NCBI GenBank assembly: GCA_934408585.1 | Contig: CAKRVA010000021.1 | Coordinates: 1-27,193 of the forward strand | Direction of reading: 5' to 3' | Source of the DNA: an uncultured Lachnospiraceae bacterium | GTDB taxonomy: Bacteria; Bacillota; Clostridia; Lachnospirales; Lachnospiraceae | DNA length: 27,193 nucleotides | Shown here: in pieces, positions 14,751 through 23,540 of the stretch | Layout: the number at the start of each line of letters is the position of its first letter | How positions within the stretch are numbered: the first letter of the stretch is position 1 | Translations under genes and position numbers: made by a program | Notes under the pieces: model-generated | Database searches by the model: none | What the model was told of the DNA's origin: nothing | What the model saw: the letters and a program-made list of their open reading frames with translations, nothing else

Positions 14751-15668
14751 TTATTCATGCAAATACCCCAGCATCAACCGCTTTACATCATATCCGACGG
14801 CTTCTGCTTCGCGGATATAAATTTCCTCCAGATGAAGCGGTACGGACTCGAGGAAAATCGTATTAACCGTTGCAAATACATCCAGAATTTCTGCACGGTT
14901 ACCACGGACGGTAAAGATGTTCAGGGAGCCGCGTTTCTCATTCTTTACAATATCAAGTACCGATACAATTTTTGCTTCATCCTCCGAAGATTTGAATACA
15001 CATTGTACCTTTTGAATATTGTTTTTTATTTCTTCCAGATTTTTGGATAAAATCACTTTTCCCTCATGGAAAAAGCATACGGTATCGCAGATTTCTTCCA
15101 TTTTCCGCAGATTCTGAGACACGATAACGGTTGTCATATTCCGTGCTTTCATTTCTTTTTTGAGGACACGGCGAATCCACTGTCTTGTAACCGCATCCAG
15201 TCCATCTAAGGTTTCATCCAGAAACAGATACTCTGCTCCCGAACAGATTCCACAGATAAACGAAAGCTGCTTTTTCATTCCATCGGAGTATGTTCCCAGC
15301 TTCTGCTTTTTGTCGAGTTTAAAGTTAATCAGGTAATCGTAAAATTCATCCTTCTTGAATAATGGGTACTGACTGCTGCAATACCGTTGCACATCTACTG
15401 CATTTTCTGATTTATCGCCAAACGGCAGGGATGAAACATAGAATATTTTCTTCTTCCATTCGTGATTCTGATAAACCGGTTCTCCCTCCAGTAAAACTTC
15501 TCCGGAATCCGGTTTCAGTACTCCTGCCATCATTTTCAAGATTAAACTTTTTCCGGAGCCATTGCTTCCTACAATTCCAAACATGCTTCCTTTTTCTATT
15601 GTCAGATTGACATTGCAAAGAACCTCTTTATGCTCATATGTTTTTTTCACATTTTTAATTTCAATCAT
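14751..15668 (-). CDS. ABC transporter ATP-binding protein without adjacent permease
   Basis: The 305-residue protein has a nucleotide-binding domain (1-~220) of the drug/ABC-2 exporter type. Walker A is GSNGSGKS (34-41), the signature is YSDGMKKQ (~127), Walker B is YLFLDE (147-152) and a D-loop LDGLD follows. The canonical Q-loop Gln is not evident at FYVSS, and the signature is degenerate. The last ~85 residues form an extra C-terminal domain like those of ABC-2 ATPases. GGGAGGAA precedes the ATG at 15668. No permease gene is next to it: gpmI lies upstream and the palindrome downstream. It may pair with a distant permease or be the survivor of a deletion. Confidence 0.9.
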   Translation of the reverse strand: MIEIKNVKKTYEHKEVLCNVNLTIEKGSMFGIVGSNGSGKSLILKMMAGVLKPDSGEVLLEGEPVYQNHEWKKKIFYVSSLPFGDKSENAVDVQRYCSSQYPLFKKDEFYDYLINFKLDKKQKLGTYSDGMKKQLSFICGICSGAEYLFLDETLDGLDAVTRQWIRRVLKKEMKARNMTTVIVSQNLRKMEEICDTVCFFHEGKVILSKNLEEIKNNIQKVQCVFKSSEDEAKIVSVLDIVKNEKRGSLNIFTVRGNRAEILDVFATVNTIFLESVPLHLEEIYIREAEAVGYDVKRLMLGYLHE

Positions 15669-15696
15669 GTGCTTCCTCCCATTCATACCTGTCCCC

Positions 15697-15725
15697 ATTA
15701 TATCAAAAAAGGAACCCTGGTTAAA
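15697..15725 (-). promoter_or_regulatory. Promoter of the ABC gene, overlapping the gpmI terminator
   Basis: On the minus strand a perfect TATAAT (15697-15702) sits directly after the terminator U tract. With a 17-nt spacer the -35 position is TTTAAC (15720-15725), which lies in the terminator loop. The -10 is strong and the -35 is weak. Confidence 0.5.
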
Positions 15726-15733
15726 GGTTCCTT
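15705..15733 (-). terminator. gpmI terminator
   Basis: On the minus strand AAGGAACC/GGTTCCTT (15726-15733 with 15709-15716, loop 9 nt) runs into a T tract (15705-15710). It starts 15 nt after the gpmI stop codon. Confidence 0.85.
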
Positions 15734-15747
15734 TCTCTAAAAAACAA

Positions 15748-17286
15748 TTATTTTACAAGTAAAGATTTTCCGGTCATTTCTACCGGCTGTTCCATTCCCA
15801 TCATTTCAATCAATGTCGGAACAATGTCTGCAAGGCATCCGCCTTCACGTAATTTGTAAGATGGATCTGCATTTACAAGAATAAACGGTACCGGGTTTGT
15901 GGTATGAGCGGTATAAGGTTCACCTGTTTCGTAATCCACAAGCTGTTCTGCATTTCCGTGATCTGCACAGATAAACATCTGTCCGTTTACTTCCTTGATT
16001 GCTTCCACTGCTTTACCAACGCATTCATCAACAACTTCAACTGCCTTGATTGCTGCGCTTTCCACTCCGGTATGTCCAACCATATCCGGGTTTGCAAAGT
16101 TAATTACGATTACATCATATTTTTGTGACTTGATTGCTTCCAGCAGACGGTCACATACTTCATAAGCACTCATCTGAGGCTTTAAATCATAAGTTGCAAC
16201 ATCCTTCGGGGAATTTACCAGAATACGGTCTTCTCCTTCGTTTGGCTTTTCTACACCACCATTAAAGAAGAACGTTACATGCGCATACTTTTCTGTTTCT
16301 GCAATTCTTGCCTGTTTCATATGATTTGCTGCCAGCCATTCGCCAAACGTATTGGTAACAGAAATCTTATGGAATGCAACTAATTTATTCGGAATTGTCG
16401 GATCATAATCAGAGAAACAAACGTAAGTTACGTCAATTCTCTTTGGTCTGTCAAATCCCTTAAAATCATCATCACAGAAACATCTTGTAATTTCTCTTGC
16501 ACGGTCAGGACGGAAGTTGAAGAAAATTACGGAATCCTTATCCTGAATCGTTGCTACCGGCTTACCATCCTTCATTACAACGGTAGGCTTTACAAATTCG
16601 TCGGTTTCGTCACGGTCATAGGATTCCTGGATTCCTTCCGGACCACTTGCTGCCTTTAAGCCTTCTCCCTTAGTCAATGCATCATAAGCCAGTTTTACTC
16701 TGTCATAATTGTTATCACGGTCCATTGCATAATAACGTCCCATAACAGAAGCGATTTCACCAACACCAATCTTCTTCATTTCTGCTTCCAATGCTTCTGC
16801 ATATTCCTTACCGCTTGCAGGAGGAGTATCACGTCCATCTAAGAAACAATGTACATATACTTTTTCAAGTCCGTTTCTTTTTGCAAGCTCTAACAATCCA
16901 TAAAGGTGCGTATTGTGGCTGTGAACGCCACCATCGGATAACAATCCAAACAGGTGAAGTGCACTGTTGTTCTTCTTACAATTGTTGATTGCTTCCAATA
17001 ATGCAGGATTTTCAAAGAACGTACCATCCTGAATTTCCTTTGTAATTCTGGTAAGCTCCTGGTAAACAATACGTCCTGCTCCCATATTCATATGACCAAC
17101 TTCCGAGTTTCCCATCTGTCCTTCCGGAAGTCCGACTGCCATTCCACTTGCATTTCCCTTAACAAATGGACACTCTGCCATCAGTTTATCCATGACCGGG
17201 GTATTTGCTTCAGCAACCGCATTGTGGTCTTTTCTTTCATTTAATCCATATCCATCAAGAATCATTAAAACGGTAGGTTTCTTCAT
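15748..17286 (-). CDS. gpmI: 2,3-bisphosphoglycerate-independent phosphoglycerate mutase
   Basis: The 512-residue enzyme interconverts 3- and 2-phosphoglycerate using a phosphoserine intermediate and two Mn ions. The alkaline-phosphatase-fold landmarks are present: D11 in MILDGYGLNE, nucleophile S61 in GNSEVGHMNMGAGR, LLSDGGVHSH (~115-124), FLDGRDTPP, and near the C-terminus FANPDMVGHTG and ADHGNAEQ. GAGGAG lies 9 nt before the ATG. It has its own promoter and terminator, so it is expressed alone, although tpiA and eno lie on either side at a distance. Manganese dependence makes the CDF exporter in the neighbouring operon of interest. Confidence 0.98.
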   Translation of the reverse strand: MKKPTVLMILDGYGLNERKDHNAVAEANTPVMDKLMAECPFVKGNASGMAVGLPEGQMGNSEVGHMNMGAGRIVYQELTRITKEIQDGTFFENPALLEAINNCKKNNSALHLFGLLSDGGVHSHNTHLYGLLELAKRNGLEKVYVHCFLDGRDTPPASGKEYAEALEAEMKKIGVGEIASVMGRYYAMDRDNNYDRVKLAYDALTKGEGLKAASGPEGIQESYDRDETDEFVKPTVVMKDGKPVATIQDKDSVIFFNFRPDRAREITRCFCDDDFKGFDRPKRIDVTYVCFSDYDPTIPNKLVAFHKISVTNTFGEWLAANHMKQARIAETEKYAHVTFFFNGGVEKPNEGEDRILVNSPKDVATYDLKPQMSAYEVCDRLLEAIKSQKYDVIVINFANPDMVGHTGVESAAIKAVEVVDECVGKAVEAIKEVNGQMFICADHGNAEQLVDYETGEPYTAHTTNPVPFILVNADPSYKLREGGCLADIVPTLIEMMGMEQPVEMTGKSLLVK

Positions 17287-17325
17287 ATTCTCACTCTCCT
17301 CATGATATCATTTTTTCCATTTCGC

Positions 17326-17354
17326 ATTATACACGTTTTCCTTGCATTTAGCAA
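17326..17354 (-). promoter_or_regulatory. gpmI promoter
   Basis: On the minus strand TTGCTA (17349-17354), a 17-nt spacer and extended TG-TATAAT (-10 at 17326-17331) lie 40 nt before the ATG. A hairpin CTTGC-taaat-GCAAG (17341-17355) covers the -35 region. It is 8 nt past the stop of the upstream gene, so it may be an operator or a weak transcription end. Confidence 0.75.
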
Positions 17355-17362
17355 GAAATTGC

Positions 17363-18862
17363 TTACTTTTTCCAAAACATCAGCAGATTTTTTACCCGTT
17401 CTACTACTTCCGGCTGCAAATCGGCAACCGAATAATCATATTTCACGAAAAACAGCAAAAAGCAGATGATACAGGTGTATACACTAAGCAATGTGATAAA
17501 GAACGCTGCTTTTGTTTTATTTTGGATTCGTTGCAACATTCCACAGGTCCCAAACATTACAAGGAATCCCATCAAAAAATAAAAGTCCATCGAATACCGC
17601 CGGAACATAATCGGTGCCCAGGTCACATGATAACAGGAAATCACTACAATCGAAAGTGCAATCATCGGTGCAAGTCCCTTTACCATTCCACGGTCAGCTT
17701 CACTTCGCCTGCATAAGCCAAAACTCCGCAATCCAAGAAACAAAATAGGAAACAACAGGAAGCATCCATCATGATGAATGAACGGAAATTCCCCACTGAC
17801 GTCTTCATATTGAACAAAGTGAAACAACAATCCATTCAGGCATTGATACCAATGAAATTTATTTTCACTGTAGTTATGCTGGTCGACCGTTGTAAGCTGA
17901 TAGCTTTGACCAAACTCAAACGGATTGTCAAACCTTGCCTGATTATAAAGCATCAATAGCACTGCAACAATCAGAAACGGAATACAGAACAACACAAATG
18001 TTTTCCAGAATTCCTTTTTCTGTTCACAGGCTTTCAAGTAAGCAAAAAGCAATGGCAAAAGGCAAAGGCAAAACAATCCCACCGTAGGCCGGCATCCAAA
18101 TGTCAATGCAGAAAACAGTGCACCCAGCACAACGTATCCCCGTGACCTTTTTGTAAACGGTGCTGCCACCAGTCCCCGATAGCAGAAATAAAAGCCCCAT
18201 ACTGCCATACAGACGCCTCCGGAAATTGCCGTGCAGTACATTGCCGGATATTTTACCGCATACCAGACAGAAATCCAGGATGTTGCCACTGCAATTCCAA
18301 GATAAGCCGATAATGGTATTTTCGGGCACATTCTTTTGCAGATTTCATAAAATACAAAAAACATTCCAAGAATAATCCCACAGACAAAAATTCTCGTTGC
18401 CTGATAAGAAAGCAGTGTAATTCCAAGAAGTTTTAGCGGAACAAACAACAAAAACACCGGAACCACCCCGAAATACATATAATAATGCCCCTTATAAAAT
18501 GCATGATCCCAGTAAAAAGAGGCTCCTGCCTCATCCCGCTGGAATGGGTCATACGGGTTCTCCAATGATGCCAGTTCCGGTGATATTTCCAGGTCCAGAT
18601 AAAGATGTCCATCCAATACTGCTTCGGTCATTTCTTCATACTGAAACTGATAATCCGGTCCGTTTTTGCTCCACCAGTCACTGATTCCGCATCCATATAC
18701 TGCCACCAGACAGGTTACAACAGCCGTAAAGATACAGACTCCCCACTCTCTTTTTCCCCAGTCACTCAGACTTACCCTGTGAAGAAAAGAGTCCGGTCGA
18801 ATCAGATATAAAAAAACCGCAATCAATCCCAATAAAATTATTCTCTGTACTGCCAGTTCCAT
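17363..18862 (-). CDS. Large polytopic membrane protein, GT-C-like glycosyltransferase
   Basis: The 499-residue protein has about twelve hydrophobic segments. After the second helix comes an extracytoplasmic loop (~60-120) with acidic residues and the motif FYKGHYYMYFGVVPVFLLFVPLKLL. The protein from 21129-22349 has a matching YQGKYYCSFPPFPSYVLFPLTFL, so the two appear related. The overall plan fits GT-C enzymes that use lipid-linked sugars, but I cannot name the family with certainty. Its first 25 nt overlap the end of the upstream gene, and GGAG lies 7 nt before the ATG. It is the last gene of the operon that begins at 26768. No strong terminator follows. Confidence 0.7.
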   Translation of the reverse strand: MELAVQRIILLGLIAVFLYLIRPDSFLHRVSLSDWGKREWGVCIFTAVVTCLVAVYGCGISDWWSKNGPDYQFQYEEMTEAVLDGHLYLDLEISPELASLENPYDPFQRDEAGASFYWDHAFYKGHYYMYFGVVPVFLLFVPLKLLGITLLSYQATRIFVCGIILGMFFVFYEICKRMCPKIPLSAYLGIAVATSWISVWYAVKYPAMYCTAISGGVCMAVWGFYFCYRGLVAAPFTKRSRGYVVLGALFSALTFGCRPTVGLFCLCLLPLLFAYLKACEQKKEFWKTFVLFCIPFLIVAVLLMLYNQARFDNPFEFGQSYQLTTVDQHNYSENKFHWYQCLNGLLFHFVQYEDVSGEFPFIHHDGCFLLFPILFLGLRSFGLCRRSEADRGMVKGLAPMIALSIVVISCYHVTWAPIMFRRYSMDFYFLMGFLVMFGTCGMLQRIQNKTKAAFFITLLSVYTCIICFLLFFVKYDYSVADLQPEVVERVKNLLMFWKK

Positions 18863-21099
18863 TTATTCACTCCGTACGCTTTGAAACGTTTCCCAAAGAT
18901 TAATATTAAAACAGAAAGCAATGATATTACTTCACAAATCCGGTAAATCACCGGTTCACGATAAAAAACTTCAATTACACCATCAAAATCATCGGGCAGT
19001 TCTACCCGAATCCGGTTGTTATGCTCGCTTCTCGTTACCGGATAATACGTTCCGGTTAAATCTTTTGCAACATATCCTGGATAATAAAACTGTGGCGTTT
19101 CAAGATATGCTCCTTCTCCCACTGCCTTGCACAGAATCTGCATACGAAGTCCGTCCCGCTCCATACTTTCCACATTTACTTCATTTGTAATAATGCTTTG
19201 TTCTGTTTTCGTAAGTTCAACGTCTGTGCCCTGATACAGGTACTCTCCGGTAATTACTGCTGTAGAATCCAGAGAAGCCTCTGCATATTTATTCTGGGTA
19301 AAGGTTCCCCCATATAAAAGCTGATACTGATAGTCCATTCCCTGATATCCCGCCAGCACACCAAGCACTATGCTGAATAACAGCATATACTTTTTCATTT
19401 TTTTATTCTTGCGCAGATTACATTCTGCAAAGAAAATTGCCAACACAAAAAACAACGTTGCCATTCCCAGAAACCGATAAGAAAACTGCAGTTTACCAAA
19501 TATGGTACTGACTACCGGTACATGTTGTTTCATCCATGCATATGGAAACAGATTTGTTGTCATAATGGCTGCCAAAATTCCGAATCCTGCACAGACAGCC
19601 GCAGGCTTTGCATTTTTAAGCTTCTTATTCCAGATCAGGAGAATTGTTGCAAATAAAGCTCCCCATAAGGCTGTTCCTATGGTCAGTGTACACTTATTTG
19701 CCAGGGAAGTGTTCTCACCAAATGTAAAATAATAGGCTCTTGCAGGACTTGTTGCAAACAATTCTGTAACACTCAATCCCCATATCTGGAAGTCATTTCT
19801 CATTTCTTCCATCTGCATAATTACGAGGTCTTCCCCGAACATCTGTAAAAATGGAACAAGGAACCACAAATTTACGAGAATCGTATATAATGCCACTTTT
19901 CCAAAATACAAAAGTGTCTTCTTTCGAAACAATTTACGCCACTGAAGCACACACAAAATGACCATAAACAGTGCTGCCATTTCGCAGGTAAGGATATGTG
20001 TCTGTATCATTCCGGTAAAACCAATCACCGGTGCAATCAGCTTTGTCCCGTACTCTTTTTCCTGCTCTTCTTCTCCAAATGCATACCAGAAAAACAATAC
20101 AACAAGTGGCAAAAACATCATGACCGCCGCTTCTCCCAACGCACTTCTGATATATAAGCAGGCAAGCCGGTAGCTTGCAGTACTGTATAGAAGTGTCATC
20201 AACAGCGACAGATTTCTTTTCCTGCTGATTTTGTAAAAGGCATAATACGAAAGGACTGCTGTTCCAAAATTAATCAGCACATGAAATGCCTTCCATGATG
20301 TCGTTATCGTAAATCCGCAAATACGCATCAATGCCGGGAAAAGCAATGTCAAATCACCATACATCAAAGAAACGCCATATCCCCAGCCATGATTCCATGT
20401 CGGCTGAATACGTACCGGAAAGTTTCCGGTCAGTAATCCATCCTTCAGACCTTCGATCCGGTCCATATGAAACATTGCATCATGTCCCATTACCAGATAT
20501 CGTGTAAAAAGTAAAAGAGATGTCATCAGTGTGATTCCAAGAATTCCGGCAATCACTACCGAATGCTTTCTTAAAGCCTCCCGATACCAGAATCCAAACA
20601 ATAATAAATCCAGTACCATACATTTCAGTATCAGACAGATTGTACGATACAGCATGGAATTCCATGCTGTTTCAATTGTGATTTTGCGAACATGGATGTT
20701 TCCACCGTAATCATCATATAAAAACGAAATATCATCTGCATCCGGACGGTTCACCCAGATTGGAAAATGAATGCTCTCTGCCATCGGTTGAAAAGCAACT
20801 TCGTCACACCAGAGTTCACGCTCATCATTCATTCCCGCATATGCGCGAATCCATCCACCTTCGCTTTGCTCCGTTTCATCATAGGAAACCGTAACTTCAT
20901 AAATCCCCTGTGGCAGAGCAATCCTATTCTGTATTACCTCCCAGATTTTTTCGTTTTCATACACCAGATGTACCGACGCTTCCCTCATGGAAACGCATAA
21001 CCAGCCTAATACAAAAAATGCTTCCAGCACAAGCACCAGTAAAATCTTATGCTCGAAAATCCATTGCTTTATCCTGTGCCATTTTCTCTGTTGTTCCAT
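18838..21099 (-). CDS. YfhO/PF10131-like polytopic membrane protein
   Basis: The 753-residue protein has an N-terminal helix (~20-38), an extracytoplasmic beta-rich domain (~42-145), a large multi-helix core, and a C-terminal beta-rich tail (~640-725) before a final helix. The core segments GHDAMFHMDRIEGLKDGLLTGNFPVRI and WNHGWGYGVSLMYGDLTLLFPALM recall the '6-pyruvoyl-tetrahydropterin synthase-related' membrane family (PF10131) and YfhO, the latter linked to glycosylation of lipoteichoic acid. The Asp in GHDAMFH is placed like a GT-C catalytic residue. AAGGA lies 7 nt before the ATG at 21099. It is co-transcribed with the flanking GT-C-like genes. Its substrate is unknown. Confidence 0.75.
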   Translation of the reverse strand: MEQQRKWHRIKQWIFEHKILLVLVLEAFFVLGWLCVSMREASVHLVYENEKIWEVIQNRIALPQGIYEVTVSYDETEQSEGGWIRAYAGMNDERELWCDEVAFQPMAESIHFPIWVNRPDADDISFLYDDYGGNIHVRKITIETAWNSMLYRTICLILKCMVLDLLLFGFWYREALRKHSVVIAGILGITLMTSLLLFTRYLVMGHDAMFHMDRIEGLKDGLLTGNFPVRIQPTWNHGWGYGVSLMYGDLTLLFPALMRICGFTITTSWKAFHVLINFGTAVLSYYAFYKISRKRNLSLLMTLLYSTASYRLACLYIRSALGEAAVMMFLPLVVLFFWYAFGEEEQEKEYGTKLIAPVIGFTGMIQTHILTCEMAALFMVILCVLQWRKLFRKKTLLYFGKVALYTILVNLWFLVPFLQMFGEDLVIMQMEEMRNDFQIWGLSVTELFATSPARAYYFTFGENTSLANKCTLTIGTALWGALFATILLIWNKKLKNAKPAAVCAGFGILAAIMTTNLFPYAWMKQHVPVVSTIFGKLQFSYRFLGMATLFFVLAIFFAECNLRKNKKMKKYMLLFSIVLGVLAGYQGMDYQYQLLYGGTFTQNKYAEASLDSTAVITGEYLYQGTDVELTKTEQSIITNEVNVESMERDGLRMQILCKAVGEGAYLETPQFYYPGYVAKDLTGTYYPVTRSEHNNRIRVELPDDFDGVIEVFYREPVIYRICEVISLLSVLILIFGKRFKAYGVNKWNWQYRE

Positions 21100-21128
21100 A
21101 CGGATATCCTTTCTGTTTCCAAACACTT

Positions 21129-22349
21129 CTATAATCCGTTATAAACAATTATGGTTCCGACCACATTAAACATCAGTCCCCAGATTGCAAATGGGAGCTG
21201 ATATTTTACAAGCCTCGGATGTTTTGCAAGCACCATCACAAGCGGTAAATAGAGCCATGGTAAAATATCATTGGAATACCGGTTTCCAAAATGCCACCCT
21301 CCCATGGTTGCATGCATCATTGTCACAATAAGATAACAGGCTGACAATACTATGGTCATTACTCCCACGATAACTGCTCTCTTTTCTCTCCGGATACAGG
21401 CAAATAAAATTCCAATCAGTGCAATAAGAATCGGCGGATTCACCCACAGGAAATTCAAATTTCCAAAGTGGTCAATCATCATTTTCCCATTCTCATCAAA
21501 TTGTGGTAAATGCATCAGCATTTTGAAATTTCCAGCCAGATAACCGGTTGAAAACTGCTGATGCTCATATAAAAATTCCGGCAGATAATTATGTCCAAAC
21601 TCTGCCACATTTCCAAATCGCAGCTGATTCAGTACCATATAAGAAATGGCGATTCCAAGTGCCGGCAACGCCCAGTACGCCTTTGCCAATATAAGTTCAT
21701 ACCATTTTTTATCCGGCATCTTTTCCCTTTCATTTTTATATAAAAGGAACAACAATACCGGAAGAAATAATGCCTGCATCGGACGACATCCTACGCCGCA
21801 GCTCCAGAAAAAGAGCGAAAAACCTCCTTTTCCCTTTAACGCCATATAAATCGAACATGCCGCCAGTGCAAAGCTCATGGACTGTGCCAGAAACCACACG
21901 GCCGGATTGTACATTACAAACGTCATATTCGTACAGATTGTAAAAAACAACGCCTCAAAACAGGCTGTCTGCGGTGAATGGTCAAAATGCAGTGCAATTT
22001 TGTATAAGCACAAAACAGCAAGTACATCAAAGAAAAACAGCACCAGACCATCCGGCGTATTGCTTCCAAACAGAAACGTAAGCGGAAACAGCACATAAGA
22101 CGGGAATGGTGGAAAGCTGCAATAATATTTCCCCTGATACTGCGCAATCTCAAGCCAGCTGTAATTCTCCAGCAGGTCAAGTCTTCCCTGTCTCCAGCTG
22201 TCTGCCTGCAAAGCATATGTATTAAATGAATTCGCGTCAAAAATACTAAGTCCTGTAAGCATTCCAAGTACTGCAAGAAAAACGCCCAGTCCCAGAATCG
22301 TAAGAATCGCATATTCTCTTTCCATTATCGCCTGTTGTTTTTCCATCAT
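21129..22349 (-). CDS. Polytopic membrane protein, GT-C-like glycosyltransferase
   Basis: The 406-residue protein has about ten membrane helices. The first outside loop (~36-75) holds FDANSFNTYALQADSW and YQGKYYCSFPPFPSYVLFP, similar in layout to the protein at 17363-18862. A second long loop (~250-300) has FGHNYLPEF and DHFGNLNFLWVNPP; near the end is GGWHFGNRYSNDILPWLYLP. These look like the acceptor and carrier loops of GT-C enzymes, but the exact family is not recognised. A modest AGGGT lies 8 nt before the ATG; a second ATG follows immediately. It starts 9 nt after the CDF gene. Confidence 0.7.
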   Translation of the reverse strand: MMEKQQAIMEREYAILTILGLGVFLAVLGMLTGLSIFDANSFNTYALQADSWRQGRLDLLENYSWLEIAQYQGKYYCSFPPFPSYVLFPLTFLFGSNTPDGLVLFFFDVLAVLCLYKIALHFDHSPQTACFEALFFTICTNMTFVMYNPAVWFLAQSMSFALAACSIYMALKGKGGFSLFFWSCGVGCRPMQALFLPVLLFLLYKNEREKMPDKKWYELILAKAYWALPALGIAISYMVLNQLRFGNVAEFGHNYLPEFLYEHQQFSTGYLAGNFKMLMHLPQFDENGKMMIDHFGNLNFLWVNPPILIALIGILFACIRREKRAVIVGVMTIVLSACYLIVTMMHATMGGWHFGNRYSNDILPWLYLPLVMVLAKHPRLVKYQLPFAIWGLMFNVVGTIIVYNGL

Positions 22350-22358
22350 TTTTCTACC

Positions 22359-23540
22359 CTAAAGATACTCTCTGTCCACATCAATAACTGCAAAATATTC
22401 CATTTCTGGTGTACTCAGCTTCCGGATTTCCTTTTGCAGTTCTTTTACAATTTCTGCGTCCTCTTCTTTCACATCATAAGGAACCTCAATATCAAAAATC
22501 ACATTGGTATGCGTCGGTCCCTGCACAATCCGAAAGTCGTGAAAATGAAGCTTTTCTGATTTCTTCCGGATGATTTCTGCCACACTGGCTTTCAGTTCAT
22601 TCGTCAGTTCATCATCCACACAGATGGGGTCCATATGAATCACCGCACTACAATTCAGTTCCCTGGCAAGCCGATGCTCAATGTTATCAATCATATCATG
22701 AAGTTCCAGAATATCTCCTTTTGCCGGAACCTCCACATGAACCGAAAGCATCACTCTTCCCGGTCCGTAATTATGTACTACCAAATCATGAATTCCAAGA
22801 ACCCCACGGTCCTTATACGACATCACAATATCTTCCACCTGTTTTACGAACTCAGGTTCCGGTGGCTGGCCCAATAATGGATTGATGGTTTCCTTTGCTG
22901 CCTGAAATCCGGTCCAGAAGACAAATAAGGCCACCAGCACACCACAATATCCATCAATCTGTATTCCAAAGAAATACGCAAGCAACGTCGTAAGCAGAAC
23001 AACCGTCGTTGACACACTGTCACTCAGACTGTCCATCGCCGTTGCATCCATCGTGGCACTGTCAATTTTCTTAGCAATCCGTTTATTGTAAATGCACATA
23101 TAAACCTTTACAAGAATTGACGCAAGCAGAATAACAATCACCAGAAAACTCGCTTCGACCGGCTCCGGATGAATAATCTTCGTCACAGAGGATTTCAATA
23201 ATTCAAATGCCATAATCAAAATCACAACAGAAACCAGAAAGCCCGATAAATACTCAATTCTGCCATGTCCAAACGGATGTGCCGAATCCGGCTTTTGTCC
23301 TGCCATTTTAAATCCTACCAACGTAATAATGGAAGAACCGGCATCGGAAAGGTTGTTAAACGCATCTGCCGTAACTGCGATAGAGCCGCTTACCATTCCG
23401 GCAAGGAACTTTCCCACAAACAGACAAATATTCAGGAAAATTCCCACACCGCCACAAAGTACGCCATATGCCTGACGCACCTCCGGTTTTCTGGTATCTT
23501 CATAATTTTCAATCCACAATTTTGCTAAAAGCTGAATCAT
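22359..23540 (-). CDS. CDF-family cation exporter with manganese-type metal site
   Basis: The 393-residue protein has six membrane helices (to ~225) and a long cytoplasmic C-terminal region with one canonical CDF dimerisation domain and about 80 extra residues. The transport site is formed by N62-x3-D66 (in TADAFNNLSDA) and D170-x3-D174 (in MDSLSDS). The His of zinc CDFs is replaced in both places, and an N-D-D-D set is typical of manganese (or iron) exporters such as MntE. HPFGHGRIEY is the usual helix 2-3 loop motif. Its ATG overlaps the helicase stop (TAATG), so translation should be coupled. It would expel metal using the proton gradient. Substrate is inferred. Confidence 0.9.
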   Translation of the reverse strand: MIQLLAKLWIENYEDTRKPEVRQAYGVLCGGVGIFLNICLFVGKFLAGMVSGSIAVTADAFNNLSDAGSSIITLVGFKMAGQKPDSAHPFGHGRIEYLSGFLVSVVILIMAFELLKSSVTKIIHPEPVEASFLVIVILLASILVKVYMCIYNKRIAKKIDSATMDATAMDSLSDSVSTTVVLLTTLLAYFFGIQIDGYCGVLVALFVFWTGFQAAKETINPLLGQPPEPEFVKQVEDIVMSYKDRGVLGIHDLVVHNYGPGRVMLSVHVEVPAKGDILELHDMIDNIEHRLARELNCSAVIHMDPICVDDELTNELKASVAEIIRKKSEKLHFHDFRIVQGPTHTNVIFDIEVPYDVKEEDAEIVKELQKEIRKLSTPEMEYFAVIDVDREYL

